Below, one piece after another: positions 39,151 through 51,000 of a stretch of 64,000 nt of DNA. The number at the start of each line of letters is the position of its first letter. Within the stretch, counting starts at the first letter, position 1. Under the pieces are notes generated by a model. The model had not been told where the DNA came from. It did not search any database and was given only the letters and a program-made list of their open reading frames with translations. Source of the DNA: Caprimulgus europaeus (taxonomy: Eukaryota; Chordata; Aves; Caprimulgiformes; Caprimulgidae); assembly GCA_907165065.1 (NCBI GenBank), contig OU015543.1, positions 10,171,501 through 10,235,500 on the forward strand, in the 5' to 3' direction. A program made the position numbers and the translations under genes.

Positions 39151-41600
39151 TTTCTCTTCCTGAACACAAAAAAAAGGTATTAATACATAAACATTACAGA
39201 CCTGTTGATTTATAACTCATATGAAAATAATGGTCCAAGCAACTAACAATAGGGAAGATATTAAAGATATGTGAATACCACCAACTGGCAAAGACTACAT
39301 CAGCCTGGGAGGGACAGCAGCAGGCAGCTACAGTAGCATGGCCTTCAGTGCTAAGAAATTGCTTAACACAGAATTCTACAGGGTATAGTTATTATAGCTG
39401 AAAGACTTTGAGCTGACAGATGATTACTGGGTTACTTCATATGTAGCTTCACAATGACCCACTAGAAGATGCAAAGGGTAAAAGCAGAGGATGGGATGTA
39501 CATCAGAAGAACCTGTGACACAACAATAACTCATCTTGGTCCATGGTAACGAGGCTCTCACCTCCTCTTCTCTCCAGGTTTTTGGACGACTACAACTTCA
39601 TGATCAAAGAGCCAGCAGTTGCTTGCCATTCCTGTCCTGAGACCTCCAGAAGTTCCATTCCAAGAAAACACTGATTTTATTTTTTTTTAATGACAATAAT
39701 TATTCTCTGCCTCTCTCAATCTATCAAAAGTGTGGCTTAAATAGCAAAAAGCGTTTTAAAATAAAAAGGTTCAAATGATATGGCTGAAATTTTCAAAGGA
39801 TACAGAAGAAAAAGAGAAAGTTCAACTCCTTTTGGGCATGAAGGATACCGATAAAACCAACTGATAATCACTTTACACGCTTGTCTCAAAGGGTTCAGGT
39901 TGGGGTTTTTAATCTTACCCATTCTGTTCCAGTAGTAGCATTGTATCAAGAAATTGAAGAGGTTTTGTTAATTTAACATTTTTCCTGTTGTTATTTCTCT
40001 TAATTATTTTTATGTTACTCAACAGATGCCAAATATTTGTTGGAAGTCTTATCCAATTACATACATTTCATGAAAGGGTCATCTGCTAGAAACTTCATTA
40101 TCACTTTCCTACTCTCATGAGTCACTGAAAACATAGTTTCATCCCAAAGTAAATGCAAGTTCTCAGGAAGAAAAACAACATACACAAAAAATAAAACTCC
40201 ACAATAGACCAATAACAGTTAGAAATTTATTGCCAATGTAAGACAACACAAAAACCAACAAAAACATAGAGAAACCAATTACAGAATTAAGAAAATTCAC
40301 TCTCAGCCAACAGATGGAATATTTTTCTTCCTTAGTATGTTTGAAGGGTACATTATATACTCATAAAAAGCAGATTAATTTCTTAGGTTGAGTAGTTATC
40401 AAAATTACATGGTTGAGTGAATGACACAAGTTACAGTAATTCATTTCAAATAGCAAAAGTAGTATTTATAGGAAATACCTGTGGGCTCAGAGGTAGGTAG
40501 TACATACATAGAAAATATGAAACCATGGAAACATGTCATTGAATTATGAATGAATTATTTACATTTGCAGTAAAACATTTAAAGGAAAAAAAAAATCAAA
40601 ATAAAGAAGTAGTTGAGGTGGGAGATTTGCAACAAGAAAACCAGCATGACAACAGTCCGTGGAACCTGTCACCATATAGTCACTGTCACTTTTAAAGTTA
40701 AAGGTACATTTTGAGCATGAATTCAGGAAAATTGAACTAATTCTACCTATCTACCTACTAATTCAGCACTAGACTTTCATGTAAAGCCCTTCTTAGTTTC
40801 CATATCTTGCTTTTCAGTGCTTTGCCAGCTCAAACGTTTGCAGTCCCAGGAAAACACCACCTCAGCACGTAGGGCTGACATAGCGATGATTTCTTAAGTC
40901 ATGGTTAAGTGACCACTTTAATTTGACATATGGCACATTGCTGTCAAAACCAGTGGCCCTGTCTGCCTGCTTCTATGTCTTAACATTTATCCAGTCAATT
41001 TTTTTTGGCAAGATTAGGTTTTAGCTGGACCAGTTCCCTGCACTAGCTCAATACACAGAAAGTTCACGTAGCTCAAAAATAGAACTACAAGACCACCAGA
41101 GCAGCCTAGATTTATGTTAGATTTATCCTAGATAAAGCAACCCTGCAATAACAACCTATATAAATGTTAAACCTCAATCCTTCTTGCACAACTCAATCCA
41201 AGAACTGAGAAGATTTCTTCAGTTTGTCTAGATGCTTGACAAAGATTTCAAAACATTTTTCAAGTGCAGACAACATTCCTAGAATTTGATCTTTGTCTCA
41301 AAATGCTCCCCAAAATTTAGCCTATGTTTGAGCTCTTAGTTCTTAGAAAGAATAATGGCTATTACTGTTGTTAAGTCATACAGAACCTTGACTATGAACA
41401 CAGTATACAAGCATTTTCCACCGTATGCTCAGGACATATTTGTGCAGTTTTTCCTGGCTCACTGAAGCAGCAAAATAAACAGTATTTCTTAGTTTATGTC
41501 AAATAGAATGAGTAGTTTTCTCATGATATGGAAAGGTAAACACTATTTCCTATCCCATATATTTACTAAAAGCAATATATTAGTGTAAGTAAAAAATGAG
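39151..41600. other. Unique non-coding sequence, no gene seen
   Basis: No frame above 70 codons and no recognised repeat. The stretch is A-rich on the plus strand, with several A-runs around 40190-40270 and 40588. Confidence 0.65.
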
Positions 41601-41637
41601 GCATGAATGTCAGTGATGTGTTAGCTGACATTCATGC
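41601..41637. repeat. Perfect 13-bp inverted repeat with 11-base loop
   Basis: GCATGAATGTCAG at 41601-41613 is followed by the 11-base loop TGATGTGTTAG and the exact reverse complement CTGACATTCATGC at 41625-41637. Pairing stops at once on the outside (G opposite G). The stem is mixed-sequence rather than simple repeat. It is too short for a typical microRNA precursor and has no T-run after it. Function is unknown; it could be a chance palindrome, a mobile-element scar or an RNA hairpin. Confidence 0.9.
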
Positions 41638-41712
41638 GAGAATATTGCTTACAACAGGTCAAGAATTTTCAAGCAGCAATAAGGAACTGGAATTCAGTAA
41701 GCTGTGACTCAG

Positions 41713-41821
41713 ACATAAAAAAACAAACCCCAAAAAACAAACCAACCCAAAACCATCCAACAACAACAAAACCAATAAACAAACAAATAACAACAAAAAA
41801 CCTCCTCAAAAAAAATAAAAA
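41713..41821. repeat. G-free A/C-rich low-complexity tract
   Basis: For 109 bases the plus strand has no G and only a few T, with AAAC, CAAA and CAACAA units. It is reminiscent of the G/T tract at 22582-22635 on the opposite strand. The 82-codon frame over it (41634-41882) is Lys/Asn/Pro/Thr-rich and is a composition artefact. Confidence 0.88.
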
Positions 41822-44800
41822 GATTGTAACTCATTCCTACTCACCACAAAACATGAAAAATTTGTTTACAGTCCAAAAGTGAAGCAAATTAATTTGTCAT
41901 TCCTGTCTTTTCAGACTATTTTTATTCAAGGTTTTACTGTACAATATATCAGCACTTCAGAAGATATCATAAAGGCAACTGAAAAAATTAAAGTATTCTG
42001 TAACTGCCGATCAAATCTGTAACTTGGCAAGGAAAACAGCAAACAAAATTTGACAGTTTTTAAAAGCACACATTATTAATAGGCAAAATAAGAAATCTCT
42101 ATTTTTTCTGTGTGTTAAAAAATCATAAAAACTTTACAAATATTTCTTGAAAAGAAACCACTGAAATCACTTTCTTTTGAACTTCAGTTTTTCTGACATA
42201 AATAATATTTTCCCTCATTAAATTAACAGTCCCCCTTCTGACATATAATGAAAGAAAGCAATTCAGCCTTTTTATAATATGCATTAAACATCATTAGAAA
42301 TTAGTCATTTACAAAGTCTCCACAATGCACTTACTGGGATCCTGCATTATTCCAAAACTAATAAAGGTATTAGTGGATCTATTCAATCTAAAAGAGAAGT
42401 TATTGATAGAGCCATTGTATAAATCACCCCACTAGGTAACTGGATAAGTAAAAATGGACTTTTTTCCTTTTTTTTTCTTTTTATTTTTTTATTTTCCCCA
42501 GGAAGAATTAAGTATAGGTCAGGAACGTGTCATTAGACTCTGCTTAACTGTAGCACTCTTCTCAACCAACTCAACCAACAAAAACCCGACACTCAGCCTG
42601 GCGTCCAGCCCCAGAACGACATCTGGGAGCAGTTAGTCACTGGATACATAAGGCATGAAACACGGATCTGTGTTCTACCAGGCAGCACAGCACAGCAGTT
42701 GGTTCAATCAGGTCCCACATTTCCAAACCACAGTGCTAGGAGACCAAAGCTGTGTGCACCCACATCCACGTGCACAACCAGGAACACAAGAAGATGCACA
42801 CAACCATGGCAAAGGAACAGACACAGACTGTACTGTGGAGTCGTTTCCATGAGCCCATAGAGAGAAAAGACATGGACACCAAAAGGAAAGCACTTCAACA
42901 GGACAAGATTTATTTGTTGTGCCATGAAACCCATACAACGATGATGGGAAATGGTGAAAACTGAGAAGAGATGACAAAACTTCAAGGTTTATTGAACAGA
43001 ATACACAATCCAGAAAGTCAGTGGCAAGTCACCTCACTTAAATAGTTTCCCCAGTGCTACAATTCCTGTTTACGCATCTCTTACTTCCCGAGTGGCATAA
43101 TTGTGACATTCAACCTTGGTTGTTGAATGTCTAAGATCTAATGGATCAACATCTGTACTTGGCAATGTTTCTCCTCAGGCCTCAGCTTAGTAACAAAGGT
43201 TATTCCACAGTGAGTTTGGAATAAGATAAAAAAAGGCACTTTTTCCTCTTGCAAGATTTGGATTTAAGTCCTTCTAATCAATAGCCTGAATAATGCCCTT
43301 TTATACAATGCAGCTCATTCATTACATCTCACCCACACTTCTTAAATGCTGCTTAATATTTCTGATTTGAATATTGCATTATTTCAGCCAAAAATAGTTT
43401 TTATTTTCAATCATTTTACACCTTTTAATGCTGCCCACTACAGGGTGCTTAAATCCTTCACAAACTGAGTAAAATAATGCAGTGAAACTGTATGAAAGCA
43501 AATGATTTCTATGAAACTGCATGTTCTCTCTGCAAACAATGTGAAACTGGTACAGAAGTAGATGGAAAATAACAAATTCCAGTAGATTCCAACTGGCATG
43601 CAAACAGATGAATTCTACATGAATTATGTTGAAGTGGTATAATAAATGTAAGACTAATTTCAGGCTCCAAAGTTTGAAAAAGTGCATCCCACGTACAGAG
43701 TAGTATCACACATCAACAAAACTCCTGTATTAGAAATCAAACTTCCATTAATACCTGGATGCAACATGAATTTTCAGTGTGACAGGATCTTTGCTTTAAA
43801 GCTGTCATGATTAATTTGCAAATATGTCATAAATTCAGTGCAGAATGTTGAAACGGGACTAAATCATCTCTTAGGAAAACAGCAGGAGAGAGGGAGAGAG
43901 AAAGTGAAGAGGTCACAAGAAAGTCCAGCTGGAGTCTTTCTAGAGAAAGTTTCTTTGGAAAATTAGTTTCTTCACTAATCTGGGTAAAAACATCTCTTCA
44001 AATTGGAAGCAAACCTACAATAACTGAAGTCTATGGTCTCAGTGCAGCAAGAATTCTCTGATGACACAGGCTGTGTCAAGCCAAACAACCTCAACCCAAT
44101 GAATTCTCTACTAAAGCAAGGAACTTTGGTCTGTAGTTTCAGATCTACTTCACACAGCCATAAACCAGCATCACTGCTTGAAGAAACATTTCTGGTACCT
44201 GTCCCACTTTCCAGATGCTCATTTCTACCCTGGATGAGACCCTTCTTTTTGCTGGCACTCTTAGCTGAGTGGGCACAAGGCTGAGTGGGTTCAAGGGAAC
44301 CTTCTCACATTACTGGTGCTTATACGATGGTGCAGCAGAAAACCCAAGTTACTACACAAGAAAGGACTGGTGTGCAGACAATGAGCCAGGCAACTGCATC
44401 AACCACAGCTCCAAGGGCAGGACCATACTACTTCCCATTTGGAGCAGTTTACCTGGGTTGTGGGAACAGCACCATAGTCTTCACCAAGAAATGTTCAGCA
44501 CCTTCATGATGAAGATCAGACAGGAAAATTCCTGGTTCAGGTTTTATCTCATTTCTCCAGCCATCTGCTTTTTTTTAACATTATATACATCTAAAGCCAA
44601 AGATTGTGCCTTGAAATATTAATTGCTAAATTCTAGGGAAAAAAAAAAACAACAAAGAGATTGACTGAGTTACATTAGATGTGATTGGTGAGAATTTCTT
44701 CAACTGAAAAACCAATGGATATATTTGTTCAGAAAGTCACTGACTGGATAAAACTCGTTATAAACAGATTTATGAAAGTGACTCAGAATTTGGAACAAAC

Positions 44801-47800
44801 TGAAGATGAGTAACAAAAAAGGAATACAAAAAATGTGTTCTATTACCTTAAAAACGCTCAGCGCTGACAATGCGCGTTGAAGCTGCTGAGGATATAGTCT
44901 CGGTTTCCTTATTTCTGTATTTGTTTCCTTCTCTGTATTGCCTGACAGTACAACTGCACAATAAAGAGGGGTTTTTTACACTTTCTTCTTGGACATACTT
45001 CTGCTAAGCAACTGCTAGCACAACTGCTATTAATAACAGTAATACCAGGTATTACTGTAATCAGGAATTCACAGTTAATTTCCCTCTTGCATAATGGAAT
45101 CTCATTCTTATCACAGAACTTTCATATTTCTGTAAAACAGGGTTTTTTTAAAAGATAATCTTTCAATAGCTTTCAGCTTTTGTAGAAAATCCACAAAAAA
45201 CTGTAAACTTTTCTTTTAGACTACTGCTACATGGTGTAAACTGGTATTTCGTGCAGTTTTTTTTGTTTGTGGGAGAAAACAGAAGATCATATTTATGTTT
45301 TAAAAGTACACAAAGGTTTTTTTTCAGTTGGGATTTTACATTCATTCACAGAGACATCAACACAGTAAGTCTATTAACAAATGCAAGGGGTTTCACAAGT
45401 TCAATTGTAGTAATTAGTCATATTTCAGCTTTATATGACTTTCTGCTCTAAAGAAAAAGATTATGGCTTTTCTTCTTGCTTTATTAACCAATTGGCATTT
45501 AAGTCAATCTGCTAAAAGTGTATTTGCTTCAATGGAAGCTCAAAATAACCCATTAAAGGACTATGCCAATCTCTGAAGGTTGTTTGGTTTTTGGGGGATT
45601 TTTTTTTTAATACTTTAATCTAGTAAGAACTTATTATCTTACTAAGAAATTCTGGCTGAATCTATTATTCAGATCTCCTTTAGTTCTTCCATAATTCTAC
45701 TTTTGCTGTCACAAATAAGACAAAGAAATAAGCTATTTTATTGGCAAAATAATTAATAACAACTTAAAGTTCTTATACAGGTTGCAGCAAACAAATCTTC
45801 ATGCCAACACACATCCATAACATTTAATACAGTAAGGAAAGCCCTTCCACACAACATGGCACGTACTCAACTGTTCAGTGCAAAGCAGATGCTAACTGAA
45901 AATCCATCACTGCATGGACTGAAGAGTTGCTCTCTGCACTAAAATGCTGCATTAAAAAGTTACTATACCCAAAATCCTACCAGGAGAGATGGATTATCTC
46001 TCAGCTATACTGCTAAACACAGCTGCATCGCTAAATTCATTTGGTGGTGCTGTTAATGGATTTGATAAATGCAAAACACATTGAAGATAAAAAATATGGA
46101 GGAATATTGATGAGACTCATGGTCTTGGGAAATAAGACATTGCTTGCTGTGGTTTTGCTCCCTTTGAAAGAGACAGTGAATCACAGAACCCTACAGAGGC
46201 AAAAGAGGAGTCTGATCTCTGTTGATTAGTGACAAATAAGGTACTGTGAACTCACCAGTATGATGACTACAACAATGCCTTCCATGAAAATGGCCAGATC
46301 TATGGGGATCAAAATACTGGCTCTTCACACTTCACAGCATTTATAAATTAGTCATTCAATGTCAACCAAACAGGAAAAAAAGAATCCACCTTAAGTAAGA
46401 GTTTAACTTTGCAACAGTCTATTTTTTGCATTAACTAGCTCAATATTTTGGAGTAAGATGCAACTAAAACCTGATGAACTTCCATTATACTTGTGCTGTT
46501 TTGATAATAGCTGGCACATGCTGTTTTCTGATTTACAGTGGTGCATATTTTAGCTTTTTTTCAGGAGCTTTCGTACAATACAAATTGGCCTCCCATGCTT
46601 TACATTGGCCTCTTCATTTCAGAATCTTACTTGTGAGGCTTTGTTAAATGGTTTTTAAAATGGCCTATGGTAAAAGAAAAAAAAAATGAAACCCCAAGCC
46701 ATCTTTTTAATGTGGAAAATTATTCCTACTTCAGGGTAGCTATTCAATTTGATACAAGAATTATTAAAACCTCAGCATACTCGAAGGGCTTTCAGCCTTT
46801 TCAGTGAATGACTCCCCTCTCAGGCATACTTTGTCCATTTAAATTCTACTTCCAGTAATCTTGTGCACATTTATCATTCTGTTAGTGAGGAATTCACAAT
46901 AAAGTGTCTGTTTTGCTTTAAGAGGCAAAAGCATTTATGTTCACATGACGGCTTCCTTTGCGTAGTGCTTACATTCGTGTTAATACCTCCGTGTTAATAG
47001 TCCACTAGCTTCCTCCAAATATGAAGTCAGCAGAGCTCTCCTACACGTTAAGCTAACGGACACTACTGTTAAAACATAAATCCAGGTCTCCACTTGTGCT
47101 GAGTGACACATGACTTGGTTTCTCTCATGGTTTACAGTTGACTTTTCTTTGTAAATAAAAAATGTTATCCTTCTTCCTGACTGAAGCATGATGATTCATC
47201 AAGTTACAGAGGAAGAGGGGGATTGTTTTGGGTGCCCTGATGATTACAGATTCATAAATGAACACCAGTGGGATTTATCTACATGTTTAGACATTTACAG
47301 AGATCATATCTGAGCTCATTGCTTTATAATCGATGAAGGGAAGCAGGGACTTCTAAAAAAAAGTGCTTTATCATATCCTGATGTAAATCACCTGCATGAT
47401 GTGGAAAGGTCCCCCATGAGAAAAGATGGATACTACACTCTCTAAAAAATGCTTTAGGATAAGATTAATCACATCTGAGGAGAGTCTATTTCTCTCCATA
47501 GGATTTAAAGGGATTCAAGACATCTGTCCAGAGTTTAAAATTTACAACGTTGGCATTTAAGTGTGAATGGATTCATTTCATCCTATAGGTTGGCTGAAGT
47601 AAAAGAAGGTTTAAATGACTAGGATAATCCCTGTCTGCATTGTGCTTAGAGCCAGCTACTGCTGCTTGGCTGAAGCTGGTGCATCTGGCTCCTCTGCCTG
47701 AGCAAACTGCATCAAATAATGAGAATTCCCTGTGCCAGTGTGACCAAAGAAGAACTAATGCATTGCCTCCTGCCTTCTGGTTTCCATTAGCAGGACACTT

Positions 47801-48005
47801 ACTGAAGATTTTTTTCCTAGGGATTTCAGGTTAAAAACAGTTTTATCTTTGTTCTGGTGTCTAAGTGCTGCCCTCCTACGTAGTGAGTGCTTAGGCATTT
47901 GATCATGTCAACTTTTATGTCTCACTCCATGTAGAGAAAATGCAGCAGAAAGCTCATTTAGGACCAAGCAGCATGTGTATAAGGACAGGGAAACCAAAGT
48001 CCCCC
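41822..48005. other. Unique non-coding sequence, no firm gene
   Basis: Frames at 44033-44284, 44269-44622 and 44285-44509 (+) overlap in a moderately GC-richer patch. The last two read well for up to 117 codons, but no family is recognisable (see findings). At 44853-44878 a small CpG cluster contains the 10-bp palindrome TCAGCGCTGA (44858-44867). Around 42580-42860 the GC content is raised with frames open on both strands. No RNA gene or interspersed repeat was recognised. Confidence 0.6.
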
Positions 48006-48043
48006 TATAAATAGAGCACATTGACTTTCATCATTTTCAGTTC
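48006..48043 (+). promoter_or_regulatory. TATA box plus initiator-like pair
   Basis: A consensus TATA element TATAAATAG lies at 48006-48014. An initiator-like TCAGTTC (fits YYANWYY) lies at 48037-48043. Its A at 48039 is 33 bases from the first T of the TATA box, within the range usual for TATA-driven starts. No open frame or CpG island follows, so if active it would probably start a non-coding transcript. In AT-rich DNA such a pair can arise by chance. Confidence 0.18.
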
Positions 48044-51000
48044 ATTCCTTCCCTTTTTGGACCAACTTCTGGACGTATTATGCAAGCTGAAAGAATAGAT
48101 GCAAATCCCCTGGTGACTATTAGTGTGTCTAGACTCATTCATTGACCTAGAAGATGTCTTAATTGCCTCTTTTCTATCTGATGGGGAAAATATACTCTAA
48201 AGTTTCCTGGCTGCCACCTTTGTCATTAAGTTTTCTAAGTGAAACCACTGAATTTAATGAAAATCAGTTATACTCTATGTTCTCTGAGATTGAGTTATGT
48301 GGAACACTTATCACAGGCTTAATATGATCCACAGGAAACCTCTGTCCACTTAAATGTTGTTTGTTCTCAAGACTTCAGACTTTTTGGCTCTTGGCTACTA
48401 GACAAGGTAGTGGCTGCTACCTATGAATCTTACTATCTTTTACAATATACTAGATTAGAATGAATAATATGAGAAGCTCAATTTACATGTGTGCTTTTAC
48501 CAGCATTTAATAATTTCATGTTACAGAAAAGTTTAATAATTTTCTGATATGTCCAACTTTACAAATGGCCTGTAAATTTACAAGTTTATAAACGAGTCTG
48601 TACTCTCACAGCATGCTTTGCATACAAAAGACAAGATAAAAATAAAATTGAGTCGGAGGTTGTGGTATAACTTCTGTTGTTATCATTTTTCAAGTGGAAA
48701 ATGAACATATTTTCCATATTTTCTCTTTGTATGGCTCATGAAATTCCCAGCTGTAGCCAGCCACTCCACAGATTAGCAATGCAATTTTTAGATTAACTGG
48801 TAAAGAATTTGAATCTCAAGGTGAAAATCTGTGTTCACGTGACAGGTCTTCATTTGTAGTAAGGAATGTGTCCCTCAAATGAAGCAACACGTTGGGTAGA
48901 TACATCATTTCATGATTTTAAGATTAAAAGAGCCTAAGAAGCTTTTGGACTGCATGCTGCATCAAATATACACTGCTGCGTCAGTGAGCACTAAAAGCCA
49001 AAAAGTATTAGTAGACTGAGCAGATTTAAGTGAGGTTGCATTTCACTGATTACTTCCTGCTAATGAAATTTTGTTTTAATCATTTAAACTATTAATGTAT
49101 CATTTGTATCAACGTAATAAAGAGGTATAGCGTACACTGTGTATCATGGGTCACTTACAGGATATTTTTCTCTCTATGGAATTTCCACTTGGACTAATAG
49201 GTTTTTATCCAAAAGAGATCACCAGTTTGTAATGTTAACCTATTTTATTCCAATCCCTTCTCTGTGTAATGCCTAACAGAAACAGTAATTAAAAATTGCT
49301 TTTAAAAAGTCTCCCAGGATTCCAAACAAAATAAAGCATGAGGACTTTACTGTTGTAATGTCTGGGCAAAAGAGGGAAGAAGTGCCCTGTGTCATCCAGG
49401 ATGGATAGATAGCTCACCTCAGTTTAAGGTGCAGAAGTTCACAGCAGTTGACTACTCTCCCTCTGTGCTTTCTCTGCAGGAGCAGAGTGACTTTGCTGCC
49501 AAAATATTCTTCTTTGATCCAGTGGCATTTTAGGACTTTATGGGTCCATCGTAGCAGATACATGCACACAGAAAATACAACAAAACCATATCCCAAAGCT
49601 GTGTTACAATAAAAACTTGAAATAAACCATGCTTTGTAAAATTAGGTTTTTGTTCCTTTACTTAATACACTTAATACTCTTTTCCATTCTTTCAGCTACT
49701 AATTTTATTCTGCTCAAAACACGACTGTCTTCAGGGACAACATGTTCATTGAAAGGATGAATGTTTCATTCATGGTCTTTGACAGCCTGAAAAAGAATTT
49801 TACTGCAGAATATATGGCTGTATATTTTCCTTCACCCGAGTCCCATCATGAATAATACTCTTTCACACTAGTTTAAGTAATTTCCTGGAAAAATATGATG
49901 ACTACAAACCTTTGGCTGTTCATGTTTTTTCCCTTACCATGTTTCAAGACTAAGGCAGCAAATCCTTTCTTGGTGTGGCTGATCACAGCTCCTTTCATAT
50001 TAGTGTACTTATAAATTATTATACCAGAGGAGGTTCTACATCTAAGATTATATCTGTATTGTTTGGATAATTTGCTTACCTGCTGAACAGCTTCCTAAAC
50101 TGAATCCTGACACTGTTAGGATAATCTCTGAACTTAATTTTCTGCTGTAATAATTCAGCCTTAAGACTGATCCAGGGAAAATATAAACAACTAAAAGCCT
50201 GTAACTGACACACAAAAAGACTTTCTTGTAGTTTGAGAAGGAGTTGATGCATTATCATTTTAATCTGCCAGTTTAAATCTTGTCACGCATACAACTGCAA
50301 CACAAAAGACTTCTGCTGACAGCTGTGTCCTGCTCCAGATCTATCTGGATGCAGAATTTTCATCCACTTGAGTTAAATGTCAGGTGGCAGGAAGTTTGTA
50401 AGCAACAAACGTTACACCCAGATTCTGGGTGCTCCATAGTAAAGGTGTTTTCAAGGGATTCTTGGTTTAGGTCTAACAAAATTATATCCTGAAATACTTA
50501 TTTTAAAGCTTTTCAACAGAGCAATTATAATGGTAATTATAATTGTGAAGAAAGGCATGGGGAACAAAAGAACTTTTCTTTTAAAATATGGTTATATGAA
50601 TGAGTAATTTTGTCCCCTTTGCAACTAGTCTCCAATTTCCATTACAGATTGCTAAACGAACATTTCACATTATCATAAGCACGGTACCATATTTTTTTCC
50701 AGTAATAAACTTGTTCTAAATATCATTCTACAGAAGTTGTATCACAAATATGTAATGTTTGAATGTTTCAATAATTCAATAAGAAAAGAAGGACCCACAA
50801 AGAGATCAAAATAACTAAAGGATTTTTATAGTGTGATTTTGTTCAGTATTGGAAAGAACAGGCTGCAATGACTCTTGAGATTTCTCTCATTTCACTAAAA
50901 CATAAAACACTTCAGTGATTTGCAGGGAGCATAGACAATCATTGAAAGTTTTACTGAGGGACATTTTAAGCATTTTCTTACTTCTGGCCACAAAGTTACC

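Noticed and set aside
46168..46230. GAATCACAGAACCCTACAGA, similar to a CR1 3' end
   Set aside because: Similarity is limited to about 20 bases and the following sequence does not continue as CR1.
49470..49533. Acceptor-like TTTCTCTGCAG followed by 18 open codons
   Set aside because: The frame ends in a stop without a donor site, and the peptide is not recognisable.
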